From: Hominenteromicrobium mulieris
GTDB taxonomy: Bacteria > Bacillota > Clostridia > Oscillospirales > Acutalibacteraceae
NCBI GenBank assembly: GCA_021029595.1
Contig: JAJJOY010000001.1
Coordinates: 248,001-312,000 of the forward strand
Direction: 5' to 3'
DNA: 64,000 nt
Shown here: piece by piece, positions 1-7,977 of the stretch
How the letters are laid out: each line of letters starts with the position of its first letter
How positions within the stretch are numbered: position 1 is the stretch's first letter
Position numbers and translations under genes: made by a program
The notes under the pieces: generated by a model
Database searches by the model: none
Told to the model about the DNA's origin: nothing
What the model saw: only the letters and a program-made list of their open reading frames with translations

Positions 1-112
1 CACTCGGCTCTGCGTTTTTCTCCCGTCCCGCCGCGCTTTTCATCGCCAGAAATACGGCCGCAACCAGAATTAAAACCGCGATGACATAATGATACTTTTT
101 AATTACGATCAT
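1..112 (-). CDS. N-terminal part of a membrane-anchored protein (cut by window edge)
   Basis: An open frame runs leftward off the window from an ATG at 112-110, preceded by a purine-rich ribosome binding site (AAAGGAA, 123-129 region). The 37 visible residues begin with a short basic stretch (MIVIKKYHY), continue into a hydrophobic helix and end in a polar region, which fits an N-terminal signal anchor of a secreted or membrane-tethered protein. Too little is visible to assign a family. It is divergent from the DUF1294 gene. Confidence 0.6.
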   Translation of the reverse strand, partial: MIVIKKYHYVIAVLILVAAVFLAMKSAAGREKNAEPS

Positions 113-140
113 ACGCTTTTTCCTTTCTCTCTGCGTTCCC

Positions 141-169
141 TTGACCGCCAAACGGATTTGCGGTAAGAT
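141..169 (+). promoter_or_regulatory. Sigma-A-type promoter for the DUF1294-to-rnmV operon
   Basis: TTGACC (141-146) and TAAGAT (164-169) are separated by exactly 17 bases and lie 31 bases before the first gene. No other comparable promoter is visible before the T-box promoter at 5057, so it probably serves the whole run of five genes. The assignment is by match to consensus only. Confidence 0.5.
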
Positions 170-199
170 AATCATAAGTATGAGACAAGCGAGGAAAAT

Positions 200-490
200 A
201 TGATGGATTTTAAACCGGAACCCGTGCAGTTCACACTGCTGACCTATTATTGTATCATCAATATCACAGCCGCAGTCCTGACCGTTACCGATAAGCGCCG
301 CGCACAGAAAAAGCAATGGCGTGTCCCGGAGCGCACGCTCCTTTTGCTCGGTGCGGCAGGCGGCGCACTCGGCGAATTTATTGCCATGCTGTGTATCCGC
401 CACAAAACAAAACACCTGAAATTTGTGATCTCCATGCCCGTTTTCATCGTACTGCACATCGTCCTTTTCTATCGGATTTTTTTGCTTTGA
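200..490 (+). CDS. DUF1294 family small membrane protein
   Basis: A 96-residue protein with a hydrophobic first helix, a basic central loop (DKRRAQKKQWRVPE), a Gly/Ala-rich second helix with the family signature GGALGE, a conserved HKTKHLKF element and a hydrophobic C-terminus. This is the usual size and layout of DUF1294 proteins, whose biochemical role is unknown. GAGG at 191-194 is a suitable ribosome binding site; the start is a double ATG, so the second Met is an alternative. It is first in an operon with the HAD phosphatase 11 bases downstream. Confidence 0.85.
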   Translation: MMDFKPEPVQFTLLTYYCIINITAAVLTVTDKRRAQKKQWRVPERTLLLLGAAGGALGEFIAMLCIRHKTKHLKFVISMPVFIVLHIVLFYRIFLL

Positions 491-501
491 GGGAGACTTT
501 A

Positions 502-1206
502 ATGAACACAAAATATAAAAATCTGCTGTTTGATGCCGATCAGACGCTCATCGATTTTGAAAAGGACATGCCGCTCGCATTTCAATATATGTACGAGCAA
601 TCGGGGCTTGCAAAGCAAAAGCCATACAACGCAGAGATTCTGCGCCTTTATAACGACTGCAACGAAAGCTGGTGGCGGCGTTTTGAGCAAAAGCTCTGCA
701 CCAAAGCGGAGCTGTACCGCAACCGCTTCGTCGATTTCTTTGAAGCCGCGGGGCTCACACCGGTCAGCATCGATTTTTTGCAAGACCTGTATGTCTCCGG
801 CATAGCGAAAACCGGCACGCCGCTGCCGGGCGCTTTAGATATGCTACGTGCGCTTTCAGAGCGTTACGACCTCTACATCACCACAAACGGAAACCCGATC
901 TCGCAACCCGGACGCCTCAAGAATTCCGGCGTCACGGCCTTTATGAAGGGCTGCTTTATTTCCGATGAGATCGGCGCGGCAAAGCCGGATAAAAAATATT
1001 TTGATTATGTCCTTGCGCACATACCGGGCGCGAGCACCGAAAACTGTCTCGTCATCGGCGATTCGCTTTCGGCGGACATCAAAGGCGCGCAGAACGCCGG
1101 TTTAGACAGCTTATGGTATAACCCTAATCGCAAAGCAAACACCCTTCCCATACCGCCCAACTTTGAAGCCGCAAGCTACGAAGATATCGTAAGAATTTTG
1201 CTGTAA
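502..1206 (+). CDS. HAD-superfamily hydrolase, YjjG-like nucleotidase
   Basis: A 234-residue haloacid-dehalogenase-type phosphatase. Motif I is FDADQT near residue 10, with the nucleophile and acid Asp. The helical cap follows, then TTNG (motif II), the Lys of motif III in the AKPDKKYF element, and VIGDS with a downstream Asp (motif IV). The motif I variant and the cap resemble the YjjG/YfnB pyrimidine-nucleotidase branch, which removes phosphate from (non-canonical) nucleoside monophosphates. The frame is open upstream to 316, but the strong GAGGGAG site at 489-495 fixes the ATG at 502. The exact substrate is inferred. Confidence 0.85.
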   Translation: MNTKYKNLLFDADQTLIDFEKDMPLAFQYMYEQSGLAKQKPYNAEILRLYNDCNESWWRRFEQKLCTKAELYRNRFVDFFEAAGLTPVSIDFLQDLYVSGIAKTGTPLPGALDMLRALSERYDLYITTNGNPISQPGRLKNSGVTAFMKGCFISDEIGAAKPDKKYFDYVLAHIPGASTENCLVIGDSLSADIKGAQNAGLDSLWYNPNRKANTLPIPPNFEAASYEDIVRILL

Positions 1207-1215
1207 GGAGCTTTT

Positions 1216-3381
1216 ATGGAGAATCCCGACATCGACCGCCCGGCCGTGCACATCGGCTTCCCCTTTTTCGCGGCGCTGTTTGTCGCCTCTTTCTTCGGCG
1301 CGCCGTTTGCCGCCGTTTCGGCGGTTTTGCTGTTCGCCGCCGTTTTTCTGCTTTTTCTGTTTAAGCAACATCGACAACGGCCGAATTTCGTGCTTTCCCT
1401 CATCGCTACCGCAGCCGCATTCGCGGTGTTTGCAGTTGCAATGAATCTATTCGTGCTGCCCACAGAGCGCTATGACGGCGGCACATATACCGTCACCGGA
1501 AACGTAGAGTCGTTCCTCACGAAAAGCAACGGGCGGTTCTATTACAAGCTGCATGTGACGCACATCGACGAGCCCGTACAGGATGTCGATTTTTCGGTAC
1601 GCCTCTCCCACAGCGAGGCTTTCCCGGCAGGGATTGGCGACACGGTCACGTGCGAAGCGAAGTTCTTCGCGTTTGAAGACAGTCTCGGGCTCTCCCCGCG
1701 CACCTCGTGGCTTGCGGATAACATGGTCTTATCCGCCTATGTCACGGATTACGAATCCGTGCAGGTCACGCCTGTCGAAAAGCGCCCGTTTTCATATTAT
1801 GTAAACCAAATCCGCACGCATTTTCACAATTTGATTTTGGAAAACTACCCCAAAGTCGAAGGCTCTGTGCTTTCCGCCATGCTGCTCGGCCTGCGGGACG
1901 ATATGGAAACCGAGCTTATCTCCGCCTACAAAAAGGCCGGTGCTTCGCACATTTTGGCCATATCCGGCATGCACATGGCGATCTTAACGCAGTTCACCCT
2001 CGGTTTTCTGGGTCTGCTCGGACTGAAACGCCGCCCGGCCGCGCTCGTTTCCGCGGTGTTTACGCTGCTTTTTATGTTCGTCTCGGGGCTTTCGGCCTCT
2101 GTGGTGCGCAGCGGCATTATGCAGCTCATTTTGCTTTTCGGCATTCTTCTCGGTCGCCAGGCGGAACCGCTCAACTCTCTTGCGGTCGCCGTTTTGACCA
2201 TGAGCTTATTAAACCCGTTCTGCGCGGGCGATGTCTCCCTGTTGTTCTCGTTTTCGGCGACGCTCGGCATCATCCTGCTTGCGCCGCGCATCACAAAAGC
2301 AGTCACGAAAAATATTCGCAAGCCGCAGCGGAAAGCGCACCTTGCAAAGCTTGTTTCTGCATTTTCCGTCTCGCTTTCGGCGGTGCTTTTCACTGCGCCG
2401 CTGCAGCTTTATTTATACGGCACGGTGCAATTCGTTTCGGTGCTCACATCGCTTTTGGTGTTGGAGATTTCCGCGTGGCTGCTGCGGTTCGGGCTCATCG
2501 CCGCCTTGCTGCTCGCCGTCCCCGTCCTCTCCCCGTGCGCCGCGCCGTTCGTGTTTTTAAGCGGCATTTGCGTGAAAGCGCAGAATTTCATCATCACGCT
2601 TATCGCAGAGCACATTCCCGGTACGCTGCGTATCTCCGGCAAATATCTGCCCGTAACCGTCGTGATCTGCGTCCTTTTCTTCACGCTTTCCATGCTTCTC
2701 TACCGCCGCAAAAATAAAGCGCTGCCATGCGTTTTAGCGGTGTGCATCCTGCTTTGCGGCATGGGTGCACACGCGCTTTTGAACCAAAGCGCCGCACGCC
2801 TTGTCGTTTTCCGCACCGATTACGCCGCCTGCACGGCGGTTATCACAAACACCTCCGCCGCGGTGCTCGGGTGCAGCGGAAATGCCGCTTCCGTTGAGAC
2901 CGCCCTGCGCGCGAACGGTGCGGAGCAGATCACCCTTTTACACGTGCAGCCTGATGAAAAAAGCATCCGCTGCGCCGAAAAGCTTGCACAGCTTTTCGAG
3001 GTCAAGCAGAGTCTCGTGCCGGACACCGTGTATTATCCTGCGGAAAACGCTGCGTTTTACGATTTCAGTTATGTCGGCGTGCTTCCCTCCGGCAGCTTCA
3101 CGGTCACGGACGGCGGCGAGACCGTCACGTTCACCGTAAACGGCACGGAAATTTACCTTGAAACGAAACGCAGCACGTCGCTTTCCCACGACACAGATAT
3201 TTTGGTGACAGAAAAACCGCAAAGTGCGGTCTCTGCCCCGTTTACGATTTTAAAAACAAATGGTATAATAGAGGATACCGAAGCTTCGCTTTCGCCCGGC
3301 GCATACCTCTTTATGACGGAGCACGAAAGCATCCGGCTCGATTTTGACGAGCGCGGCACGTACACGGTATACGGCGGCTAA
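1216..3381 (+). CDS. comEC: ComEC/Rec2 DNA-uptake channel with degenerate C-terminal domain
   Basis: A 721-residue polytopic membrane protein. Two or three N-terminal helices come first, then a DUF4131-type extracellular OB region (about residues 80-190), then the Competence domain with the hallmark GASHILAISGMHMA near residue 250 and about nine more helices, and a soluble C-terminal domain from about residue 530. ComEC forms the channel that carries single-stranded DNA through the membrane. Here the C-terminal metallo-beta-lactamase-like domain keeps its fold outline but has HVQPDE where the family has HxDxDH, so metal binding is probably lost. AAGGAG sits before the ATG. It lies 9 bases after the phosphatase gene. 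Confidence 0.9.
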   Translation: MENPDIDRPAVHIGFPFFAALFVASFFGAPFAAVSAVLLFAAVFLLFLFKQHRQRPNFVLSLIATAAAFAVFAVAMNLFVLPTERYDGGTYTVTGNVESFLTKSNGRFYYKLHVTHIDEPVQDVDFSVRLSHSEAFPAGIGDTVTCEAKFFAFEDSLGLSPRTSWLADNMVLSAYVTDYESVQVTPVEKRPFSYYVNQIRTHFHNLILENYPKVEGSVLSAMLLGLRDDMETELISAYKKAGASHILAISGMHMAILTQFTLGFLGLLGLKRRPAALVSAVFTLLFMFVSGLSASVVRSGIMQLILLFGILLGRQAEPLNSLAVAVLTMSLLNPFCAGDVSLLFSFSATLGIILLAPRITKAVTKNIRKPQRKAHLAKLVSAFSVSLSAVLFTAPLQLYLYGTVQFVSVLTSLLVLEISAWLLRFGLIAALLLAVPVLSPCAAPFVFLSGICVKAQNFIITLIAEHIPGTLRISGKYLPVTVVICVLFFTLSMLLYRRKNKALPCVLAVCILLCGMGAHALLNQSAARLVVFRTDYAACTAVITNTSAAVLGCSGNAASVETALRANGAEQITLLHVQPDEKSIRCAEKLAQLFEVKQSLVPDTVYYPAENAAFYDFSYVGVLPSGSFTVTDGGETVTFTVNGTEIYLETKRSTSLSHDTDILVTEKPQSAVSAPFTILKTNGIIEDTEASLSPGAYLFMTEHESIRLDFDERGTYTVYGG

Positions 3382-3403
3382 GCCGCAACGAAAGGAAAAC
3401 ACT

Positions 3404-4456
3404 ATGCCCGAGATCACGGAAACCAAACTCAAGGAACAGATTGCAAAAGAGCAAATCGGCAGCCTTTACTTTTTGTACGGCGATGAAAAGCTGCTCGTAC
3501 GCCGCAATCTAAATCGCCTGTTAAAAAAACTGGACGGCAACTTCCCGGAATTCAACTTTCAGGAATTCCCGCACGACGCGCCCGTAGACAGCATTGCGGA
3601 CGCCGTTGTCGCCATGCCGTTTATGGCAGAGCGCAAGTGCGTCACGGTCTCCGACCTCAACGTGGAAGCCATGAACACCGCGGAGCTCGATAAGCTCTAC
3701 GAATTGCTCGATACTATTCCTGAAACGACCGTGCTTATTCTTTATCTGCCCACGCTCGAGATCGACCCGAAAAAGAGCGCAAAATGGCGCACGTTTTTAA
3801 AGAAGCTTGACACGCGCGGCTTTTCCCTGCCCTCGCTGCGCCTGAAAGACAACGAGCTCGAAAAATACGTCTGCCGCGAGGCCGAAAAGGCAAACTGCCT
3901 GCTCTCCCGCAAGCTTGCCGAGCGCATCGTGCAGTACGTCGGCAACGACTTAAACGCCCTCACAAACGAAGTGACAAAGCTCTGCGCTTTTGCGGGCGGC
4001 GGCGAGATCACCGCCGAGCAGGTGGAAAAAACGGTCACGAAAAACATGGAAACAACCGTGTTTCTCTTGAGCAATGCCCTCGTGCGCGGCGATTACAGCA
4101 AAGCGTATGCGCTGCTTGATCTACTGATGGCCCAGCGCGAAGAACCGTACACGATTCTGGCCGTTTTAAGCAGCGCTTATATCGACATGTACCGCGTGCG
4201 CGCCGCAATCGAAGCGGGCAAAACGTCCATGGCGCCGACGGAATACGGCGATTACCGCGGTCGCGATTTTAGATTAAAATATGCCGAGCGCGACGTGCGC
4301 GACCTTTCCATCGAAATGCTGCGCGAGTGCCTTTCGCTTTTACTCAACTGCGATCTTTCCATCAAGCTTTCGGGCGGTGAAAACATGGACAGAATCGCAC
4401 TCGAAAAGCTTTTCGCCCAGCTTTTGTACGTTGCGCACCGCGGCAGCGTGGCCTAA
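3404..4456 (+). CDS. holA: DNA polymerase III delta subunit
   Basis: A 350-residue clamp-loader subunit that opens the beta sliding clamp. The N-terminal YFLYGDEKLL is the typical HolA start, followed by the degenerate AAA+ core (about residues 10-210) with the characteristic LSRKLAERIVQYVGNDLNALTNE-type helix region, and the C-terminal collar domain containing the helix LSIKLSGG. HolA is commonly found beside comEA/comEC in Firmicutes, as here. The frame extends upstream to 3344, but AAAGGA at 3391-3396 and family length favour the ATG at 3404. Confidence 0.92.
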   Translation: MPEITETKLKEQIAKEQIGSLYFLYGDEKLLVRRNLNRLLKKLDGNFPEFNFQEFPHDAPVDSIADAVVAMPFMAERKCVTVSDLNVEAMNTAELDKLYELLDTIPETTVLILYLPTLEIDPKKSAKWRTFLKKLDTRGFSLPSLRLKDNELEKYVCREAEKANCLLSRKLAERIVQYVGNDLNALTNEVTKLCAFAGGGEITAEQVEKTVTKNMETTVFLLSNALVRGDYSKAYALLDLLMAQREEPYTILAVLSSAYIDMYRVRAAIEAGKTSMAPTEYGDYRGRDFRLKYAERDVRDLSIEMLRECLSLLLNCDLSIKLSGGENMDRIALEKLFAQLLYVAHRGSVA

Positions 4457-4466
4457 AGGAGCTCTT

Positions 4467-5060
4467 ATGATCCACATGAACGAAGCCCTCATCGTCGAGG
4501 GCCGGTATGACAAAAGCAAACTTTCCGCGCTGACCGACGCTATCATCGTCACAACGAACGGCTTTGGCATCTACAAGGATGCTGAAAAGCGCGATTTCAT
4601 CCGCAAGCTCGCCAAAGAGCGCGGCATCGTCATTTTGACGGACAGTGACAACGCCGGTCGGCAGATCCGCGCGTATATCACGTCTTTCGTGCCGTCAAAT
4701 CAAATTCGCCACGCGTATATCCCGGATATTTACGGCAAAGAAAAGCGCAAAGCGGCGCCTTCCAAAGAGGGCAAGCTCGGCGTGGAGGGCATTTCCTCGG
4801 AAATTTTACTGGAAATTTTAAAAGAAGCCGGCGCTTCCGTTGAGGGCAGCACAACCGATTTTCAACCCCTGACCCCGGCAGACCTCATGTCGCTCGGTCT
4901 CACCGGCGGCGTAAACAGCGCCACACTGCGCCAAGGCGTTTTGAAAGCACTTGATCTCCCCGAAAACCTCACGACCAAAATGTTCCTGCGCTGGGTGACG
5001 AGCGAAGAAAAAAAGGCGCAGCTTTTAGCCGCCGTAGAAAAAATCAAAAACGGTGCTTGA
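4467..5060 (+). CDS. rnmV: Ribonuclease M5-like Toprim nuclease
   Basis: A 197-residue protein with a Toprim domain. The catalytic Glu is in VEGRYD (residues 10-15), and the metal-binding Asp residues are in ILTDSDNAGR near residues 52-61. A C-terminal DUF4093-type domain follows. RNase M5 matures 5S rRNA at double-stranded ends. The gene is not beside rsmA/ksgA as it often is; here it follows holA by 10 bases. AAAGGAG at 4455-4461 selects the ATG at 4467. The last codon and stop overlap the -35 box of the tyrS promoter. It could be a Toprim paralogue with another substrate, but length and motifs fit M5. Confidence 0.82.
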   Translation: MIHMNEALIVEGRYDKSKLSALTDAIIVTTNGFGIYKDAEKRDFIRKLAKERGIVILTDSDNAGRQIRAYITSFVPSNQIRHAYIPDIYGKEKRKAAPSKEGKLGVEGISSEILLEILKEAGASVEGSTTDFQPLTPADLMSLGLTGGVNSATLRQGVLKALDLPENLTTKMFLRWVTSEEKKAQLLAAVEKIKNGA

Positions 5061-5085
5061 CAAACCGAAAAGCGCCGACTATAAT
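5057..5085 (+). promoter_or_regulatory. Consensus promoter of the tyrS T-box leader
   Basis: TTGACA (5057-5062) and TATAAT (5080-5085) are both perfect sigma-A hexamers with 17 bases between them. The -35 box shares the stop codon of the upstream RNase M5 gene. Such a strong promoter is expected for a gene controlled afterwards by transcription attenuation. Confidence 0.9.
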
Positions 5086-5330
5086 AAGCACAATGGCTGT
5101 GAAAGAAAGAAGTACGCGTTTTCATCGGCACAGAGAGCCTGCGGGTGGTGTAAGCAGGTGCGAAAAAACGCCGAAATACATTCCGGAGCTGTCTTTTTGA
5201 ACGGGTTCCCAGTAAAAAAGTCCGTGTGCGCACGTTACAGCGCAAGGGTATGTTTGTACCCGTTGAGGTTTCAGGTGTGAGCCTGAAATAAACTGAGGTG
5301 GTACCGCGAACCACAAAACGAAACGTGTTC

Positions 5331-5360
5331 GCCCTCATAGATCAAGTGAGGGTGTTTTTT
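5331..5360 (+). terminator. T-box terminator 1
   Basis: CCCTCA (5332-5337) and TGAGGG (5347-5352) form a stem followed by a run of seven T. Its 5' side lies just after the T-box sequence, as expected for the regulated terminator of the leader. Confidence 0.85.
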
Positions 5361-5372
5361 TATATTCAAAAT

Positions 5373-5404
5373 TCCCCTCCTTGAAGATCAAGGGGGCTTT
5401 TTTA
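5373..5404 (+). terminator. Second terminator in the tyrS leader
   Basis: CCTTGA (5378-5384 region) pairs with TCAAGG (5388-5393), with flanking C/G pairs and then CTTTTTTT. It lies only about 20 bases after terminator 1 and shares its AGATCAAG loop sequence, so it looks like a tandem copy. It has no obvious antiterminator partner of its own. Confidence 0.7.
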
Positions 5405-5450
5405 TTGCCCCAAAAGCCCAAAACCTGAAAATCGAAAGGAACGAAACAAC

Positions 5451-6677
5451 ATGGGTATTTACGAAGAATTGCAGGCCCGCGGCCTCATTGCACAGGTCAC
5501 GGACGAAGAGCGCATCCGCAACCTTATCAACAACGGCGAAGCCACGTTCTACATCGGCTTTGACTGCACCGCAGACAGCCTTACAGCTGGTCACTTCATG
5601 GCGCTGACCTTAATGAAGCGCCTGCAGATGGCGGGCAACAAGCCAATTGCCCTCATCGGCGGCGGCACCACGATGATCGGCGACCCGAGCGGCCGCACCG
5701 ACATGCGCAAGATGCTCACGATGGAAGACATCGAGCACAACGCCGCCTGCTTCAAGCGCCAGATGGAAAACTTCATCGATTTCTCCGACGGCAAGGCCCT
5801 CATGGTCAATAACGCCGATTGGCTCTTAAAGCTCAATTACGTCGAGCTCCTGCGTGAAGTGGGCGCATGCTTCTCTGTCAACAACATGCTGCGCGCCGAG
5901 TGCTATAAGCAGCGCATGGAAAAGGGTCTCTCCTTCCTTGAGTTCAACTACATGATCATGCAAAGCTACGACTTCTACGCCTTGTTCCAGAAGTACGGCT
6001 GCAATTTACAGTTCGGCGGCGACGACCAGTGGAGCAACATGCTCGGCGGCACGGAGCTCATCCGCAGAAAACTCGGCAAGGATGCCGCAGCCATGACCAT
6101 CACCCTGCTCACCGATTCTCAGGGCAAGAAGATGGGCAAAACCGCCGGCAACGCCGTGTGGCTTGACCCGAACAAAACTTCCCCGTTCGATTTCTACCAG
6201 TACTGGAGAAACGTAGACGACAGCGACGTTTTGAAGTGCATCAAGATGCTGACGTTCCTGCCGCTTGACGAGATTGAAAAGATGGAAAGCTGGGAAGGCA
6301 GCCAGCTGAACCGCGCAAAGGAGATCCTCGCGTTCGAGCTTACACAGATGGTACATGGCGCTGAGGAAGCCCGGAAGGCACAGGAAGCCGCACGTGCACT
6401 GTTCGGCAGCGGCGCAAACTCCGAGAACATGCCGACCACCGAGATCACCGCAGCCGACCTCACCGACGGCGCAATCAACATTCTCGACCTCATGCAGAAA
6501 GCCGGCCTCATTGCATCTAAGGGTGAGGGCCGCCGCCTCGTGCAGCAGGGCGGTGTTTCCGTCGACGACGTAAAGGTCACCGATATCGCCAAGACCTGCA
6601 CCGCAGCCGATTTTGAAAAAGGCCATGTCATCATCAAAAAAGGCAAAAAGGTCTTCCATAAGGTCGTTTTGAAGTAA
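5451..6677 (+). CDS. tyrS: Tyrosyl-tRNA synthetase
   Basis: A 408-residue class I synthetase that charges tRNA-Tyr. The HIGH-like motif is TAGH (residues 45-48). The tyrosine pocket includes QSYDFY and GGDDQWSN, the KMSKS-like loop is KKMGKT near residue 226, and an S4 RNA-binding domain occupies the last 65 residues (RRLVQQGGVSVDD). Length is normal for the TyrRS family. Control is by the T-box leader directly upstream. AAAGGAACGAAACAAC precedes the ATG. Confidence 0.97.
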   Translation: MGIYEELQARGLIAQVTDEERIRNLINNGEATFYIGFDCTADSLTAGHFMALTLMKRLQMAGNKPIALIGGGTTMIGDPSGRTDMRKMLTMEDIEHNAACFKRQMENFIDFSDGKALMVNNADWLLKLNYVELLREVGACFSVNNMLRAECYKQRMEKGLSFLEFNYMIMQSYDFYALFQKYGCNLQFGGDDQWSNMLGGTELIRRKLGKDAAAMTITLLTDSQGKKMGKTAGNAVWLDPNKTSPFDFYQYWRNVDDSDVLKCIKMLTFLPLDEIEKMESWEGSQLNRAKEILAFELTQMVHGAEEARKAQEAARALFGSGANSENMPTTEITAADLTDGAINILDLMQKAGLIASKGEGRRLVQQGGVSVDDVKVTDIAKTCTAADFEKGHVIIKKGKKVFHKVVLK

Positions 6678-6690
6678 GTAAAAAAGCGGC

Positions 6691-6789
6691 GGCGAACGCG
6701 TGCTGGCCGAAAAGCTGCTTGCGTTCTTCGACCAAGTGAAGCCGGAGAATGTGGACTATGCGGCGTTGAGAGAATTTTTGGGGAAGTAA
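6691..6789 (+). pseudogene. C-terminal gene fragment after tyrS
   Basis: A frame of about 32 codons ends at TAA 6787-6789 and encodes a helical, charged C-terminus (ERVLAEKLLAFFDQVKPE followed by NVDYAALREFLGK). It has good codon use but no upstream start or ribosome site, because it begins only a few bases after the tyrS stop. It looks like the tail of a gene whose body was removed when the neighbouring accessory block was inserted or rearranged. The parent family is not recognised. Confidence 0.4.
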
Positions 6790-6808
6790 ATAAAACGCGA
6801 TAGAAGAA

Positions 6809-6860
6809 CCCCCGAGTTCAATTTGCAGAGCACTGCGAGGCGAACTCGGGGATTTTTATT
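6809..6860 (+). terminator. tyrS terminator between convergent genes
   Basis: CCCCCGAGTTC (6809-6819) pairs with GAACTCGGGG (6842-6851) and is followed by ATTTTTATTTT. The 22-base loop has a small inner hairpin. It should end tyrS transcription and may also stop the opposing polysaccharide operon, whose last gene ends at 6869. Confidence 0.85.
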
Positions 6861-6868
6861 TTGAGAAA

Positions 6869-7306
6869 TCAAGCATGTAATTTACTTGTTACCCAATTGG
6901 TGACCGTTGTCATCCGTTTATTATACTTTGACCATTTTTTGATCGCTTCGATCGAGATGGAGAAGGCCAAACTCATGACCAAAAGCGTAAAATAGCTCAA
7001 AATTGCATTATGTGACCAAAAAACCAAAGCGGAACACGGTCCGTAAAAGAAAGCATGGACCATAAACATATTTCCTGAGTGTTTTCCTAAAAACTCAAGA
7101 GGAGCAGAAATAACGTGCGCCTTAAAATACCGTCCAACCAGAACAATGATCAGAAACGCAGCCAGCGCACTGAGCAAACCGCAGATTTGCCACAGATCGT
7201 TCTGCGAGATACTAAAGCGCAAAACCAAAAGTCCCGCGGCGCCCAAGAACAATACCGTCGCAAACACGACTTCCGACCATTTACCGTGTTTCATTTTTCG
7301 AGACAT
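6869..7306 (-). CDS. Acyltransferase-3 family protein, C-terminal half (frameshifted)
   Basis: A 145-residue membrane fragment with about four hydrophobic helices, including the terminal GNMFMVHAFF helix typical of the last third of acyltransferase-3 proteins (O-acetyl/O-acyl transferases of surface polysaccharides). Its ATG overlaps the stop of the upstream half (TGATG at 7308-7304). No good ribosome binding site lies at the right distance, and the two halves together give 362 residues, a normal family length. The simplest reading is one gene with a one-base frameshift; translational coupling of two polypeptides is possible. It is last in the operon. Confidence 0.6.
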   Translation of the reverse strand: MSRKMKHGKWSEVVFATVLFLGAAGLLVLRFSISQNDLWQICGLLSALAAFLIIVLVGRYFKAHVISAPLEFLGKHSGNMFMVHAFFYGPCSALVFWSHNAILSYFTLLVMSLAFSISIEAIKKWSKYNKRMTTVTNWVTSKLHA

Positions 7307-7959
7307 CAGTTATTCAGCACGTCTCCCTTGGCACATGCAGCTGCCAGAAGAATGACTAAGAAATAATTCAAATAGCTGCCGCCATATTTGGAGTGGATCG
7401 AATCGGGAATGAATTGAGGCAGTAAAAAGCCAATCGGAACCACTGCCATTCCGAGCCGTTCACACAGGCTGTCTATCAGCGGGATCAGAAGCACGATGAT
7501 CTGTGCCAGACACATATACCACCATACGCCGCTGAGCAATCCGGTTTGGAAAAAATCCGAAACAGCAAACACATCCGCAATCATTCGAATCACGCTGTTT
7601 TCATAAACACGCATCGGATTGCCTCTAACGATCCAATACCCGAAAAATACAAATACATAGACCGGCCAAAAAGCTTTCATCAAGGAAAACCAACGTCGGA
7701 TCAGAAATTGTAAAGTACTTTCAGAATTTGCACCCCCGCGTTTTTGGTATTGCAGAGATAAACCGTACGCGGATAAAAACACGAACAGCCAAACGCATAC
7801 ACGCGCCATGACGGCAACTGGTTGGATCCTATCTTCCGACAAGAAAAGAAACTCCATTTTTGTCTTTTCAACAAAATCCACATTATAAAACAAGTGATGA
7901 AACAGGAGTAAAAGTATACCGATCCCTTTTACCCGAGCCGTTTCCGCTTTTGTAAACAA
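7306..7959 (-). CDS. Acyltransferase-3 family protein, N-terminal half (frameshifted)
   Basis: 217 residues beginning VKGIGILLLLFHHLFYN after a short lead. This is the classic acyltransferase-3 first helix, in which one His of the conserved pair is essential for acyl transfer. A second helix contains WLFVFLSAYGLS, and four or five more follow. It starts at TTG 7959 with AGGGGG 8 bases upstream. The frame stops at 7306 just where family members continue, and the next frame picks up the remaining helices. Predicted role: O-acylation of the polysaccharide built by this operon, if the product is active. Confidence 0.65.
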   Translation of the reverse strand: MFTKAETARVKGIGILLLLFHHLFYNVDFVEKTKMEFLFLSEDRIQPVAVMARVCVWLFVFLSAYGLSLQYQKRGGANSESTLQFLIRRWFSLMKAFWPVYVFVFFGYWIVRGNPMRVYENSVIRMIADVFAVSDFFQTGLLSGVWWYMCLAQIIVLLIPLIDSLCERLGMAVVPIGFLLPQFIPDSIHSKYGGSYLNYFLVILLAAACAKGDVLNN

Positions 7960-7977
7960 GTTTTAGCCCCCTCATTT

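Larger units (their letters stand above)
5092..5404 (+). promoter_or_regulatory. Tyrosine-specific T-box riboswitch leader
   Basis: The leader of tyrS senses uncharged tRNA-Tyr. The stem I apex region GAGAGCC...GGGTGGTG is at about 5131-5152. A specifier loop contains UAC (5177-5179) in the context GAAAUACA. The conserved T-box AACTGAGGTGGTACCGCG is at 5291-5308, with the UGGU bulge that pairs with the tRNA acceptor end. Terminators follow. When tRNA-Tyr is uncharged, the antiterminator forms and tyrS is transcribed. The transcription start near 5092 is inferred from the promoter. Specifier and downstream gene agree on tyrosine. Confidence 0.95.
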
